Source: Lutraria lutraria (Eukaryota; Mollusca; Bivalvia; Venerida; Mactridae). From it: a stretch of DNA of 64,000 bases. The notes under the pieces are model-generated. The model did not search any database, was not told the origin of the DNA, and saw nothing but the letters and a program-made list of their open reading frames with translations. Location of the stretch: NCBI GenBank assembly GCA_964023205.1, contig OZ026838.1, forward strand, positions 28,051,843 through 28,115,842, given 5' to 3'. Both the position numbers and the translations under genes were made by a program. Numbering within the stretch: position 1 is the stretch's first letter; every line of letters begins with the position of its first letter. Below, piece by piece: positions 36,911 through 48,339 of the stretch.

Positions 36911-37924
36911 ACAAGAGGGCCAAGATGGCCCTATATCGCTCACATGACAATCACTGTTCACTCATTAAAACATTGTTTTGAACCGGTGACCTAGTTTTTG
37001 ACCCCAGACCACCTATGTTCGAATTTGTCTTACATATCATTAAGACAAACAGTCTGACTAGGTTTGGTGAAGATACGATCAAAATTTGACATCTACAGTG
37101 TTAATAAGGTTTTCCTAAGATTTGACCTTGTGACCTGGTTTTTGACCCTAGGTGACCCATATTTGAACTTGTCCTTAATATCATTAAGACTAACAATCTT
37201 ACAAGGTTTGGCCAAGATCCAATCAAAACCATGACATTAAGAGCTTTTACAAGATTTTTACCTAAGATTTGACCTTGTGACCCAGTTTTTGACCCCAGCT
37301 GACCTATCTTCATCCTTGACCCACATATCATTGAGGCAAACATTTTGACAAGGTTTGGTGAAGATCCAATTAAAACTGTGACATCTACAGTGTTAACAAA
37401 GTTTTCCTAAGATTTGACCTGGTGACCTAGTTATTGACCCCAGATGACCCATATTTATACTTGACCATTATATCATTAAAACAAACTATTTGACAAAGTT
37501 TGGTGAAGATCCAATAATAACTGTGAAATCTACAGTGTTAACATGGATTTTCATAAGATTTGACCTAGCGACCTAGTTTTAGACCCAAGATGACCCATGT
37601 TCGAACTCGTCCAAGATATTATGAAGACAAACATTCTGACAAAGTTTCATGAAGATGCAATCAAAACAGTGATTTCTAAAGTGTTCACAAGGTTTTCCCT
37701 TATTTGGCACGGTGACCTAGTTTTTTACCCCAAATGGCCCAATATCGAACTCGTCCGAGATTTTGTTGATATTAACGTTCTGACCCAGTTTTGCTAAAAT
37801 TGAGCCAAAAATGTGGCCCCTAGTGTGGTCACAACATAAAGTTTGACGACGCACGACGCCGGACGCCGGACTGAGAGTGATCCTAATAGCTCTATTTGTC
37901 ACTTTGTGACATGTGAGCTAAAAA
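36911..37924. mobile_element. Repeat element with six ~145-bp internal units and short inverted ends
   Basis: Begins acaagagggccaagatggcc...tcgctcacatgac and ends gtgacatgtgagcta, inverted to it. The core gacctagtttttgacccc recurs at 36988, 37132, 37279, 37424, 37570 and 37713 (spacing 143-147 bp). Just before the right end is the CG-rich cgacgcacgacgccggacg. It resembles an element I know as very common in bivalve genomes; it encodes no protein. Confidence 0.75.
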
Positions 37925-38105
37925 GGACTTGAAAGGAATTCACCATAATAGCCCTAACATCTCAACCATTCTGGGCAATCCATTATGCAATCATACAAAT
38001 GTATATATGTAGAATTAGTGACATATATAACAGACAAACAAAAAATATTTGAATAAAATAAAAACAATTAGTGTAGAAAAGTCAAGGAAAAAACCCACGA
38101 GTTAA

Positions 38106-38682
38106 AGGGGCATGCCCAGGAACTGCTGGTCTTGGGTTTCATACACCAAAAATGCATTTATCACATATAAAACCAATTATTACCAAAAGGTCAAAGAAGA
38201 ATGTGCATTCCAAAATGACTTTATATAACACGCGCGTCGGTATTTGTATGTCGATTTAAATAAAAGGCTGTAAGCCTTTTATTGACGACAACGATATTTT
38301 TTATTCGTCTGGGAATTACTGAGCATGCGTGCTGCCTTTCAAAGCTGCAAAACAAGGATATTTACCTATAATTGATCGATAGATAAACTTTATGTCACAT
38401 AAATGACGTGACATGTGCAATACTTACCATTTCACAGTTTGCTGACGTTTTTTTCACGATGTTTTCGGTTTTGACATATCCCGAAACGATCGAGTTGTGA
38501 AAATGACGAATCTTTTCTGAGGCCGAAATCGGCAGGTTTAGTAAATCTTGAAATGTGTATATTGAGTGAACTAGTGGGATATTTCATAGCTATTTTACAT
38601 GGCTTTCATTAATTGATTTAGGCATTGAAACAATAACAATTTGATTGCTATTCGAGTCACTTCAGTTCCAGGGCATGCCCCT
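38106..38682. mobile_element. MITE with TTAA target duplication, 577 bp
   Basis: TTAA flanks both ends (38102-38105, 38683-38686... counting the shared bases of ctttaag at 38681-38687). The inverted ends read AGGGGCATGCCC, then a/t, then GGAACTG. They resemble those of the element at 28436-28792 (GGGGCATACCC), suggesting one superfamily. No open frame of note. Confidence 0.7.
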
Positions 38683-39527
38683 TTAAGCAAATACAAGTAC
38701 CTTTACCATTACCAAAATATATACAACAAAAATATCATATACAATGTTGCAAATTGACCAATAATGTCACATAGAGATAAAAACTACATGTATACATAAT
38801 TTTTAAAAAAAATTATCACACACATTGTACACATTCATTCAACAAATTCACAGATATTTAATATCACAAGATAAAGTCCAAGAATTGCATATTACATAAA
38901 CTGAGTAGAATTTCAATAAAAACATCCACCTTGAAAAACTCTTGGAGGAATTCATGTACCGTTAAGTAAATTAACGATACTTACAATTATTGTTCTACAC
39001 AAATAATTTGAGCGTTCAAAGTAATTATTGGATTGAATATACATGTATTAAGTATTAAGCTTGGTATTCAACTAAGTGAGTTCAATTCTTTTCTTCCAGT
39101 GATGTAAAATACAAGCTGGACATTTAAAGAATTGCTAAGTGCTTAAGTGTGGCAAAGAAAGAAAGAATAAAAAACAATACATGTATATGGTTAAACCAGG
39201 AGTACACTAATACTTAATAAAAGTCATGGAAACTTTGAAACTTACTGGAAAAAGTAACTCAACCAAAAACATATTATTACAAAATAATATAGACACATTA
39301 TAAATTGACCTTATATACTAACACATTAATATAGACCCAAAAAATACATGCTTTATAATACATCCCAAAGTATTTATAAATGATAAAAAGTCAACCCACA
39401 CTTTGTACATTTAACTAAGAAAATCTATTTCATAGAATCAGACTACAGTGTATATATTAAAATACAGACAAACACTAAGTTAAATGACTAAAGCTCTTTT
39501 AGAGACCACATCAACTATAAAACACAT

Positions 39528-39590
39528 TTTATTCACCAAATATCTATTCATTAAAACGTTACATTATTATATTAATAATCAAAGTTTATT
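39528..39590 (-). terminator. Candidate SGSH polyadenylation signals
   Basis: Two AATAAA hexamers on the minus strand (39590-39585 and 39533-39528), about 125 and 180 bp after the stop codon. In AT-rich DNA this can occur by chance. Confidence 0.35.
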
Positions 39591-39712
39591 TAGCTTTGTG
39601 ATGCGTAGAATAGAAGAATTTACATTTTTGTCTTCAAATCTGAAAATGAAAATTAAATTGGAAAACAACAACATTCGTGTAATTAGCTGTTAGTTTGAGA
39701 TGAGTCATAACC

Positions 39713-42700
39713 TCATAGCAATGGACTAGACTTCTTATTGTCCATTGGATAACAGACTTTCCCCTCAAGCTCTCCGTCAGGTAAACACCTCCATGGATCG
39801 TTTGTATCCACCAGCCATTTTGTGAGGTTTTTCTTCATAGACTCTAGAATGCCACTGTACTTGGGGTTATCAGCTTCATTTTTGACCTCATTGCGGTCAG
39901 AGGTCAAGTTGAATAACTGCCATTCATCTCGATAATAGTATTTCTCGAGAGTTGTGATCCATGGAAGTGGTGAACCAGTCTCGGTTCGATTCAGAATGTC
40001 CAAAAATGTAGGATTCATATACAGGTCCGTGGCTAGACCATACGGAGCTCGGAAATTCAAATTGTGGATAAGTTTCATCTCTTTGGTTCTGATCACCCTC
40101 ATTGGATAGTACATGGTAACCTCATGGAATACGTGACTTGAAAACACATTATCAAAGGATGTACTCAGTGGCTTTGGTACTAGGGCATCTAAGAGAGTTT
40201 TTCCGGTAAAGCCGACTGTATGACCATTCAGATTATACTTTGGTTGTGGAACACCGAACCAATCGAGGACAGTTGGTACAATATCCATTGTACTGGCCAT
40301 AGCATCAGTTGTCTGTAATATAAAGACAGATTTAACTTAATGACATATTGCTTAAACTGAAGAAAGAGGTTCATTCCTTACTCATATAGCACCAGTCTAA
40401 AACATACTTAGTTAACACAATAATATATACTGTCTGTTAGTCTGTTGATTAAATCCTATAACTGGATCATAATCAATAAGACAATGACAAGATGGAAGCA
40501 TGGGTATAAAATATGCAATAAATGAATACATCAATGATATAACTTTGTGCTACATGTATTTCTTTTCACAGTTTTTTGTAGTTTATAAGGAACACTTTTA
40601 TCTTAAAATACAGAACTGAGAGTCAATGCTTGTATTTTATTTTCAGTGGGTCTAACACCCTTTTTATAAAAATCAATCCAATTATGTATGACGGCCAGTT
40701 CACCAAACCAGTTTTCCTGGACTGTAATCTAACCAGTATTAACTTACCCATCCACAAGGAACAGGCAACATCTCCACAGATGGAGATAAATTGACATTAT
40801 GATCAAATGTTCATAGAAGGATATAACCAGCTGGACTGAGATTTGAACCCGTATAGCCTGGTTACAAGGCCAGCACACTAACCACTGAAACAGAGACCGA
40901 TGCTAGTATATCGTACATGAGTATGAGCCCTACCTTTCCCCATGTGTCTTTGTGAAGTGGTGATGATATCATAAATGGTTCCCCTTGTCCAGGGTCATAC
41001 AGATTAGTTTTGGCCAGAGGGAATGGTATACCATTGTCAGATGTGAATATTACCAGTGTGTCGTCTGCAAAACCTGCTTCCTCTAACTCCTTCATGAAGA
41101 GGCCAACACCTTAAAAATTAACTGAATGAATAAATGTCTTCCACACGATAGCAGATATTCACAAAACATGGACTTTCATAAAACAAGAGATTTTTTTAAT
41201 TATTCAGTAAATCTTCACAAAACATAGCCAGTCTTTATTGAACACAATAAATCTCCTCATGGCAGGGACTACAGTACTTAACCTCAATATAGGTAACTAG
41301 TCTATGACGCTTGCCTGATGTCCATGACAGGAAGAAAACTGCAGCTTTTCACATTGATCATAGAATAATAATAATATATCTAAATTTCATACTTTAAGAC
41401 CACCAGTTTCGAACACTTAGGAAAGAAAGAACTTAGGATAAAATAAAAATGATACTTCACTCTTTCCAAAGGAAATGCTATATGTCTTACCAGTCTTTAC
41501 ACAGCTACAGTTTTGTCTACAAAAGTTTGGAACGGAGCAAAATTACCTTGATCGAATCTGCTGTAAGTTTTATACATATTGGCCAGATCTCCCCTAGTTG
41601 CGGGTGTATCAGGCAGGAAATAAGGCACTTCAACATCCTCTGGTTTATATACAGTAGGTTTCCAGTCCACTATGTTACCAGTGCCTGGGGTCATACCGTC
41701 CCCAAAATTCTCACAGAAGTCCCCAAGTTTACCATGGTAACCACATCGATGTATATCGTGTATACCAATGTACAATAGAAATTGTCTGAAAATTGTACAT
41801 CTCAATGTATTAAAAAAGATATGTTGCTAGCTAAATAATCTGGATGACAACATAAAGAAATACAAGAGCGGTACCAAGGCTAGTCTGTTCACAACCTCAG
41901 TTAGATCTATCCACCTATGAAGTTTCATGTTGATATCTCTTATAGTTTCTTATAGTTATGATTTACATTCAAGTTTTTGCATGCCGCAGTAATCACGTTA
42001 GCTACACATTTTCTTCAAAAAACAGATGATAAAAAATCAGTACTTTTTTGTCAGAGTGCAATATTATAACCATCTTTACTCATAAGCTATACAAACATTG
42101 GCCGCATATTATTCTAATGTGATAAGAGGAAAAGATTTACATGTACTGTAAATAAAAGGCAACAAAGTACCATACTTGAAACATACAGGATAATTAACGT
42201 CAACTTTTGTCAGGTAAGTTTAGCTCACTAAACTAAATTGAATGGATAAAATATTCTAAAACTTTCATCCGTCAAAACAACTGGTCAAAGCTACAAGTAT
42301 TCCATACGGATGGTGTGTAAAAGAACTAAGCAAGTATTTAATGAGCTTTTTTTTTCAAAACAAAATATTCTCAATGCATCTGGGTGAACATTTCACTTTT
42401 TGTTCAAGTGGTAAGTACAGTCAAACTTGCGAACAAAGACCACCTTTAGGAAAGACGAAATATGGCCTTAATTGATAGATGGCTCTTATTTGGCGATCAT
42501 TTGTTTTGAACAATCAATGATGTTCTTTAAAAGAATAGCCCTTAATCACAGGGTGGCCTTTATTCAGAGGTGACCGCTACCACAGGTTTGACTGTTTATG
42601 TCGTAAGTTCTCACCAACTGTACAGTACAGAAAAGTTGTTGTTTTCTGATAGCATGATTAATCAATGTAAAAATAATAAAGCATGATTAATCAATGTAAA

Positions 42701-45700
42701 AATAATAAAGCATGATTAATCAATGTAAAAATAATAAAGCATGATTAATCAATGTAAAAATAATAAATTATTCCAATTACTGGGAGTTATTTTTTGCTTC
42801 CTGCAGAAACTTTCTGATGTATCCCTTCATACAGCTTATATTCCGTCCAACTTGATTCAAATCATAATGTTCCTCCGTAACCTCATAATCAAACTTGTAC
42901 ACTGTATCAGGTCCAACATGCTTCTTGCCAACTATACCTAAAAGTACAAGAGTCAAACTTGCGAATAAAAGAAAGAGAATGACCATTAAGTTAAATATCA
43001 CCAATAGCAAAATATGACCATTAAATGTCACCTATAGAAAGAATATGGCCCTTAAATGTCACCTGTAGAAAGAGGATCATTACACACTCATATGTGTCAT
43101 TACTTATTGGGTCACTTGTTCAGTTACATCAATAAATGTAAAAGAGTAACCTTTTTCACATGTTCACATGCATGGTTGTTTAATTTGAACATGCCTTTTC
43201 AATAGTTCGAAACGAAAACAAAACAATCAACAAATTGTAATATTATCACGTTTTGGTTATATTTTGACAAAATGAAAACAAGAAATGTTTGTGAAAAACG
43301 GATGCCCCCTAAAAGCTAACTGGATAATTTAACCTTGACCTTTGACCTACTGACCTCAAAATCAATAGGGGTCATCTACATGTGATGACCAACCGCCAAA
43401 CCAAATCTGAGCTTAGGCCAAAAAGTTTTCTAGTTATTGCCCGAACAAGGTTTGATTAAGGTCTGACCGAGGGACAAACAGACGGACAGACAGACAGACC
43501 GACTGACATGTGCAAAGCAGTATACCCCTATTTCAACATAAGAGGGCATAATAATCGACTTCATCATACAAATATGAACATCACATACAATTTTATTAAA
43601 AACACATGATGTGTTGCTGATATACAGCATTAAGTTAGGTTTACTTATTCAACAACACATGGATATCGTAGATTATAATAGAACCAGTCTCAGATACACA
43701 TTTATGATTGGTCAATTTTGATTTCAAAACAACCAATCAAATGATAGAGCTTTGCAACTGGTATCAGAAATTGGACCATAAATTCCAAGTTAAGACAAAC
43801 CTGTATAAATGTTATGTTCTTTTAGAATCATAGGAAGACTACGAACTTTATCAAATGATTGAAAATGTTGCACACTATGATGTAAGCCGTACATTCCATT
43901 CTGATGTACTGGTAACCCTGACAACACTACTGACCTAGAAAACAATAATTACGGTGATCCTATCATCATGTAAGTCTACGAAGTGATAAATTATTTCAGT
44001 GCTTCTATACAAAAGTAATGACTGTCTATTTAATGTCTAAATCTGATTTTGGTATTCTAGTACATGTATTTTGCAAGTGAACAAATATATATTTAAACAA
44101 TCAAGACATCTAGGGTTAGTTGAAATACATATGTATCCAAATATATTTGTAACCACAATAATAATTAGATAAGAATTTTATAATCTAAGATAGGGAATTT
44201 ATATCCAAGTACAATAAAATCTCCACCGTTTGGTCCAAAACAAAACATGATTTGATTGAGTAGGTCTCATTATATCAAGTTCCCATAGATCTATACAGGA
44301 AGTTCAATACACGGGAAATATTGGAAAAAAAATATTTAGAAAAAAGTTGTTATAATATGGTTGTCTAAATATTGAAATGCTTGCAGAGAAATGTTTCAAT
44401 AATCTATAATGCCATACTTATAATACCAAAATCTCAGATAAGACACAAGCCAGACAGTCATACATACATTTTATAACAAACACTGGTACAATATCTAATA
44501 CAGTCACACCTGTGTTAGTGGCCACCTCCAAATAAAGGCCACCATGTGCATAAAGGCCATTCTTTTTTAAAACCATCATTGATTATTTAGAACAAAATGA
44601 CCTCTGAATAAAGACCACCTGTCAATTAAGGCCATGATTTTATTCTGTTACAGTATGTCTTTCCCAAGGGTGGCCACTGTTCACAGGTTTGTCTTTCCAC
44701 ATGCTACACAAACCTGTATGTATATTGTGCTGTTTTAGAATCATAGGCAGACTTTTTACTCCATTAAAGGATTGAAAATGTGGAGTACCAGAATGTAAGC
44801 CATACATTCCATTCTGATGTACTGGTAACCCTGACAACACTACTGACCTAGAAAAAGAGTCACATTAAGGTCATTGTCTTAATCTTTTCCTTGAACATAC
44901 AGAAATATATGTTGACTAAAACATATGTCATAATGTTATCACCAAAGACATTTTGCCAGTGGTTCTGAAATCCAATGTCTCAGTTTTCGGAGTTGTACAT
45001 TTTGTCATATAGACAAGTAATAATTCAGTTCAGATGATGAGTGCCATTTTCAGAGCCACTGTTTGCTTGTAGGAACCAAGTGATAATTTTTTCATATTTC
45101 TATATTTAGTTTTGTCACTTGTTTAGAATGAAGAATGAAATGTGTTGGTTTGATATGGTCCAGCTAACTAGAACACAGACAATTAGGATACTGATATTCA
45201 TAATAAAAAGTAAATCTCATAAAATTAGAGAATATTTTAATGGGACCAATGACAATCTAAACTTTTCTTTCATTGTAGAAAAATACAAATCACTGTAACA
45301 CATAAGCATAATTATGTCAATTTCGCCCTCTTTTTAATAAACTAATTTCCATGAAGATTTGTGGCAGTATAAGACCAACATACAAACAATATTCATATGT
45401 CCTCATCCTGATAATGATTAATCAGTGCCCTAACAAACTCTTGACCTCCTCAGCTTCATCTATGGGCCCATAACCATCACTCACTCAGCAAACATGAATT
45501 TTGATGGGGACCAAAGTACCACATTTTTCTACATCTACCATGTAATTGTTAAACCTGTTCCTGTTCCATGTTGCAGTGTCTATGTAAATTCAGTTTCCAT
45601 GAATACTTTCAGTGCTTTGATTATAGCAACAATATAATCTGTATATGACTTGTTAATGAAAGGATGCTACATTTGGTCACAGACAAATGAATAGTTACAT

Positions 45701-47786
45701 AAAGATGTAGGCAATAGACTGTGTACCTGCTGGGAGAACAACTACTGACTGAAGTAAAGCCATTCTTGAACAACAAACTACGCTGAGCCAGGGCATCTAC
45801 ATTTGGAGAATGAATCTTTGAGTTACCATAGGCACCAAACTGAAATCCTACATCATCTCCTAGAAAATGGTAATACATGTATTGAATATTTAAACTTTTT
45901 ATTCTATAATACAGTCAAACCTGTGTTAGCGGCCACCTCTGAATGAAGGCTGCCCTGTAAAGAAAAACCATTCTTTGACAAACTATTATTGACTATTTAG
46001 AACAAACTGACCTCCAAATAACAGCCACCTGTCAATAAAGGGCACATTTAGTCTTTCCCCAGGATGACCTTTGTTCACAGGTTTGACTGTATTCAAAATG
46101 CTGTTGTATCCCGCTATCACGCTCATTAGGTGCTGGAGATAGCCCTGCCGGATAAACTTATCTATCTCCAGTCAGTGCGTCACGTGATTAAAACACGCGT
46201 AAGAATACAAATCATTTTAAGATTCCCACGCTCTGTTTAAACTAAAATAGAGATTTTTATACTTGTTGTCATATGTAAACTGCATTAATGCTATTTTGAG
46301 TATTAAATATTAAACTTTAAATGCGTTGTTTCCATTTTAAAGGATGTAAAGCTCCGTGTGACGTCAAAAGTGACGTCACAAACGAAAAGACATTAGTGTA
46401 CGTTACGTCACATATAACATGGCGAAAAAGAACAGATTTCAGTAAAAAATGTAGTGATGTACTAAACTTAATGAGAATAGCAGGATAAATCGAATACATG
46501 GTTGGTGTCGGAGATGGAGAAGGTTCACTGCGAAAGTGAATCTTGACTCGCTAAAGCTCGCCAAGATACGCTTTCTCACTCACCGGATAAACCTTCTCCA
46601 TCTCCGGCACCAACCATGTATTCTCTATGTTTTTACCAAAAAGTGAAATAGCAAACACAATTCTTCTTCTAGAATTTAAAAAATATATTTACTTATGTAA
46701 AAGGAGAGAAATCTTACCTAGTACTGAAAGTTTGAAAAACAGTTTAAAACTCGCTTGGGAGATATATAAAACATCGGGCATAACAGATATAGAATACAAC
46801 AGATGGACAATTGTAAGACATTTTTGTTTTTAATCCTTGCTTTGTTATTAAAGGTACACTCAAATATCAAAATTACAAAAATGGTGGTGAAACTATGTTG
46901 TTGTTTCTTTTGTTTATTTATATATATTAAATGAGGTTTCTGTATATTGTCTTACATGTATATAAATGTAATATGTGTTAGTTTAACAGTAGGTAGTTCA
47001 AACTATGTTAGTGTAGTCTTTCAAAAGCCTTTGAGCTTGTTTGTAAACATGCAATATGAGCTGAACCAAATAAAATATACATAAACCTCAAAAAAAAAAA
47101 AAAAAAATAGCAAACACAGCAAAACATTAAGAAATCAGGTAGAATAATAAATGCAGGTACCGGTATATAAGATGGAACCTCTGTGATGGAGTGGTTATAT
47201 GGTCTCTGACTAGTAATCACTAGCCCCTAACCACTGTGAGTTCGATTCCCACCATTTAGTACCAAATTTCACATATGAGGAAGCAGTCTAGCTAGCATGC
47301 AGGAGATCAGTGCTTCTCGTGGGTCTTCCTCTACCATTAAGACTTGAAATCACCAAATGACTCTAGCCGCTGGTGCGACACTTAACCCTTCAGTGAAAAC
47401 AAACTTGAACAGGAGTTTACTTTATGTTTTGGTGAAGGGGCTCTAGCCCTTAATATGGGGATGAAATAGCGGACTGAAGCCTCTTTTGGTGAAAAATTCT
47501 CGCCTGGAACTATTTTGGGGAATGAAATTTTTCAAAGAGTGAATTTGGGGAAAATTGCATGATTCAAAGAAATTTTCAGAGGGGAAGGCAACCTTTATAT
47601 GCTACAACTATATAATAAAGAAAACCCCTGTCAGATGAATATTAATAAAGCACAGTCTTAGTATGAATAAAAAATACCTAGACCTAATCAAATAAAAATG
47701 TAAAAAAACTTGCCTAGTAATATCAAAACATTTTTTCCACTAACAATTTGAGCCATCAACAGTACAAACACTCCTGCTATCAGCAT
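39713..47786 (-). CDS. SGSH: N-sulfoglucosamine sulfohydrolase (heparan N-sulfatase, sulfamidase)
   Basis: Lysosomal exo-enzyme that removes the N-sulfate from glucosamine at the non-reducing end of heparan sulfate. Coding exons on the minus strand: 47786-47714, 45859-45727, one of two alternatives (44847-44714 or 43934-43801), 42937-42781, 41785-41547, 41109-40934, 40312-39713 (stop 39715-39713). With one alternative the CDS is 1,512 nt, 503 aa, against 502 aa for the human enzyme. A signal peptide ([16 protein letters not shown]) precedes [10 protein letters not shown]. Metal and catalytic residues are visible: Asp26-Asp27, the formylglycine Cys65 in SSCSPSR, GKKHVGP (Lys118, His120), HDIHRCG, and SDNG with Asp270-Asn271. 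The C-terminal part ([19 protein letters not shown]) is typical of SGSH rather than arylsulfatases. Intron 1 uses a GC donor and carries a MITE and a LINE fragment; other introns hold further MITEs and a SINE. Confidence 0.94.
40633..40899 (-). mobile_element. Full-length tRNA-derived SINE, second family
   Basis: On the minus strand the head reads cagtggttagtgtgctgg (A box) and cgggttcaaatctcagtcc (B box). The body contains ggttagattacagtccagg and ends gggtgttagacccac. It sits in the last SGSH intron, 35 bp past the exon 6 donor. The fragments at 1.2 and 25.8 kb share its body. No clear target duplication. Confidence 0.8.
42418..42594. mobile_element. TA-flanked MITE (CAGTCAAAC family), copy in an SGSH intron
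   Basis: Starts TA|CAGTCAAACTTGCG and ends caggtttgactg, with conserved inner words (ggtggcctttattcagagg, accgct). Related copies: 44501-44693, 45912-46089 and 48223-48333. Confidence 0.75.
42652..42767 (+). repeat. Four tandem 29-bp units next to an SGSH splice donor
   Basis: Units start gcatgattaatcaatgt at 42652, 42681, 42710 and 42739. The array ends 14 bp before the end of the exon at 42781, in the intron. Confidence 0.97.
43290..43545. repeat. Dispersed repeat (ggatgccccctaaa family), copy 2, in an SGSH intron
   Basis: Second copy of the family described at 35990-36250, in the intron between SGSH exons 3 and 4. It includes a gacagacagacagaccg short tandem stretch. Confidence 0.8.
43801..43934 (-). 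CDS. SGSH: SGSH alternative exon 3, downstream version (canonical-like)
   Basis: 134-bp exon encoding [18 protein letters not shown] followed by [16 protein letters not shown], up to NIYTG. It splices in the same phases as the exon at 44714-44847, and its FDKVRSLP segment matches vertebrate SGSH better. Including both exons would add 134 nt and shift the frame, so only one can be used per functional mRNA. Confidence 0.88.
44501..44693. mobile_element. TA-flanked MITE (CAGTCAAAC family), between the two alternative SGSH exons
   Basis: Begins TA|CAGTCACACCTGTGTTAGTGG and ends gttcacaggtttgtc, a degenerate inverted end. It sits only 21 bp from the donor of the exon at 44714-44847. Confidence 0.7.
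44714..44847 (-). CDS. SGSH: SGSH alternative exon 3, upstream version (divergent)
   Basis: 134-bp exon completing CSPSR and encoding [18 protein letters not shown] followed by [16 protein letters not shown], up to NIHTG. It has an acceptor ctag and a GT donor, entering in phase 2 and leaving in phase 1. It is the same length and phase as the exon at 43801-43934. The first 18 residues are identical in the two, and the remainder differs at about ten positions. Compared with vertebrate SGSH ([15 protein letters not shown] from memory of the family) this version is the more divergent one. Confidence 0.85.
45912..46089. mobile_element. TA-flanked MITE (CAGTCAAAC family), best-preserved copy
   Basis: CAGTCAAACCTGTG at the left and its complement CACAGGTTTGACTG at the right are flanked by TA on both sides (45910-45911, 46090-46091), as expected for a Tc1/mariner-type non-autonomous element. 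It is in SGSH intron 1. Confidence 0.85.
46492..46623. repeat. 132-bp near-perfect inverted repeat (34-bp arms)
   Basis: Arms 46492-46525 and 46590-46623 pair with one mismatch (GGTGTCGGAG against GGTGCCGGAG). The 64-bp loop itself contains gcgaaagtgaatcttg and ctcgccaagatacgctttc. It is in SGSH intron 1, just left of the LINE fragment. It could be a tiny MITE or a transcribed hairpin. Confidence 0.85.
46660..47107 (+). mobile_element. 5'-truncated LINE: end of reverse transcriptase ORF, 3' UTR, poly(A), 14-bp target duplication
   Basis: The direct repeat AAATAGCAAACACA lies at 46646-46659 and 47105-47118. Directly after the first copy an open frame encodes [20 protein letters not shown] and further residues to a stop at 46831-46833; [14 protein letters not shown] is typical of the very C-terminus of LINE ORF2 proteins. 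About 255 bp of 3' UTR follow, with AATAAA shortly before an A18 run (47090-47107). The element is inserted antisense to SGSH in intron 1 and cannot be active. Confidence 0.88.
47163..47405 (+). mobile_element. tRNA-derived SINE, third copy
   Basis: Head tgatggagtggttatatgg (A box) and gagttcgattccc (B box), followed by a body ending agccgctggtgcgacacttaa. It follows the LINE fragment. No clear target duplication. Confidence 0.7.
47690..47714 (-). other. SGSH: Non-canonical GC splice donor of SGSH intron 1
   Basis: Exon 1 ends ...TTACTAG at 47714 and is followed by gcaagt, the strong consensus of GC-AG donors. No GT nearby restores the frame: joining TTACTAG to GAGATGATG at 45859 gives LLGDDVGF, the conserved start of the sulfatase fold. 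Confidence 0.75.
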
Positions 47787-48222
47787 CTTTGCAATATGTC
47801 CTGTAAAATATGCAAATATTAAATGTATATTTAGTACATAATCAGCAATTTTTCTGGAAACATTGGTAGTTAACATGCAAGTCAGAAATATAATTAAGAA
47901 ATAGTCCATGATAAACAAGTCTCCTCTAATAAACACCCCCATTGTTGTGAATAAAAACAAAAAAAACACAAACTTACAGTTGCTATAACATTCCAATATA
48001 TCTAAAAATCATTCAGACAATAACTCTATACCTAAATAAGTCTGTAAAATGTAATATCTTGGAGGAATTTATTATAATGATTTGTCATGGAATATTTGGT
48101 AAATTACCAGATATCAGCCCTGTCAGAAGTAAGTAAATAACTGGTAAGTTAATGGAAACTTAATGTAAGCATCTATGTCAAGTTAGGACATCAACAGTTC
48201 AGTCTGTACCTTTTTTTAATTA

Positions 48223-48333
48223 CAGTCAAATGACTCAAACCTGTGAACAAAAGCCAACCTTGGGAAAGACAAAATATGGACTTTATTCACAGGGTGGGCT
48301 TTATTTGGAGATGGTCGCTAACACAGGTTTGAA
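48223..48333. mobile_element. TA-flanked MITE (CAGTCAAAC family), short copy
   Basis: Starts TA|CAGTCAAATGACTC and ends ctaacacaggtttga. The middle is deleted relative to the other copies. Confidence 0.65.
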
Positions 48334-48339
48334 GTCCCT

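Noticed and set aside
41449..41778. 109-codon open frame on the plus strand
   Set aside because: Shadow on the opposite strand of SGSH exon 5.
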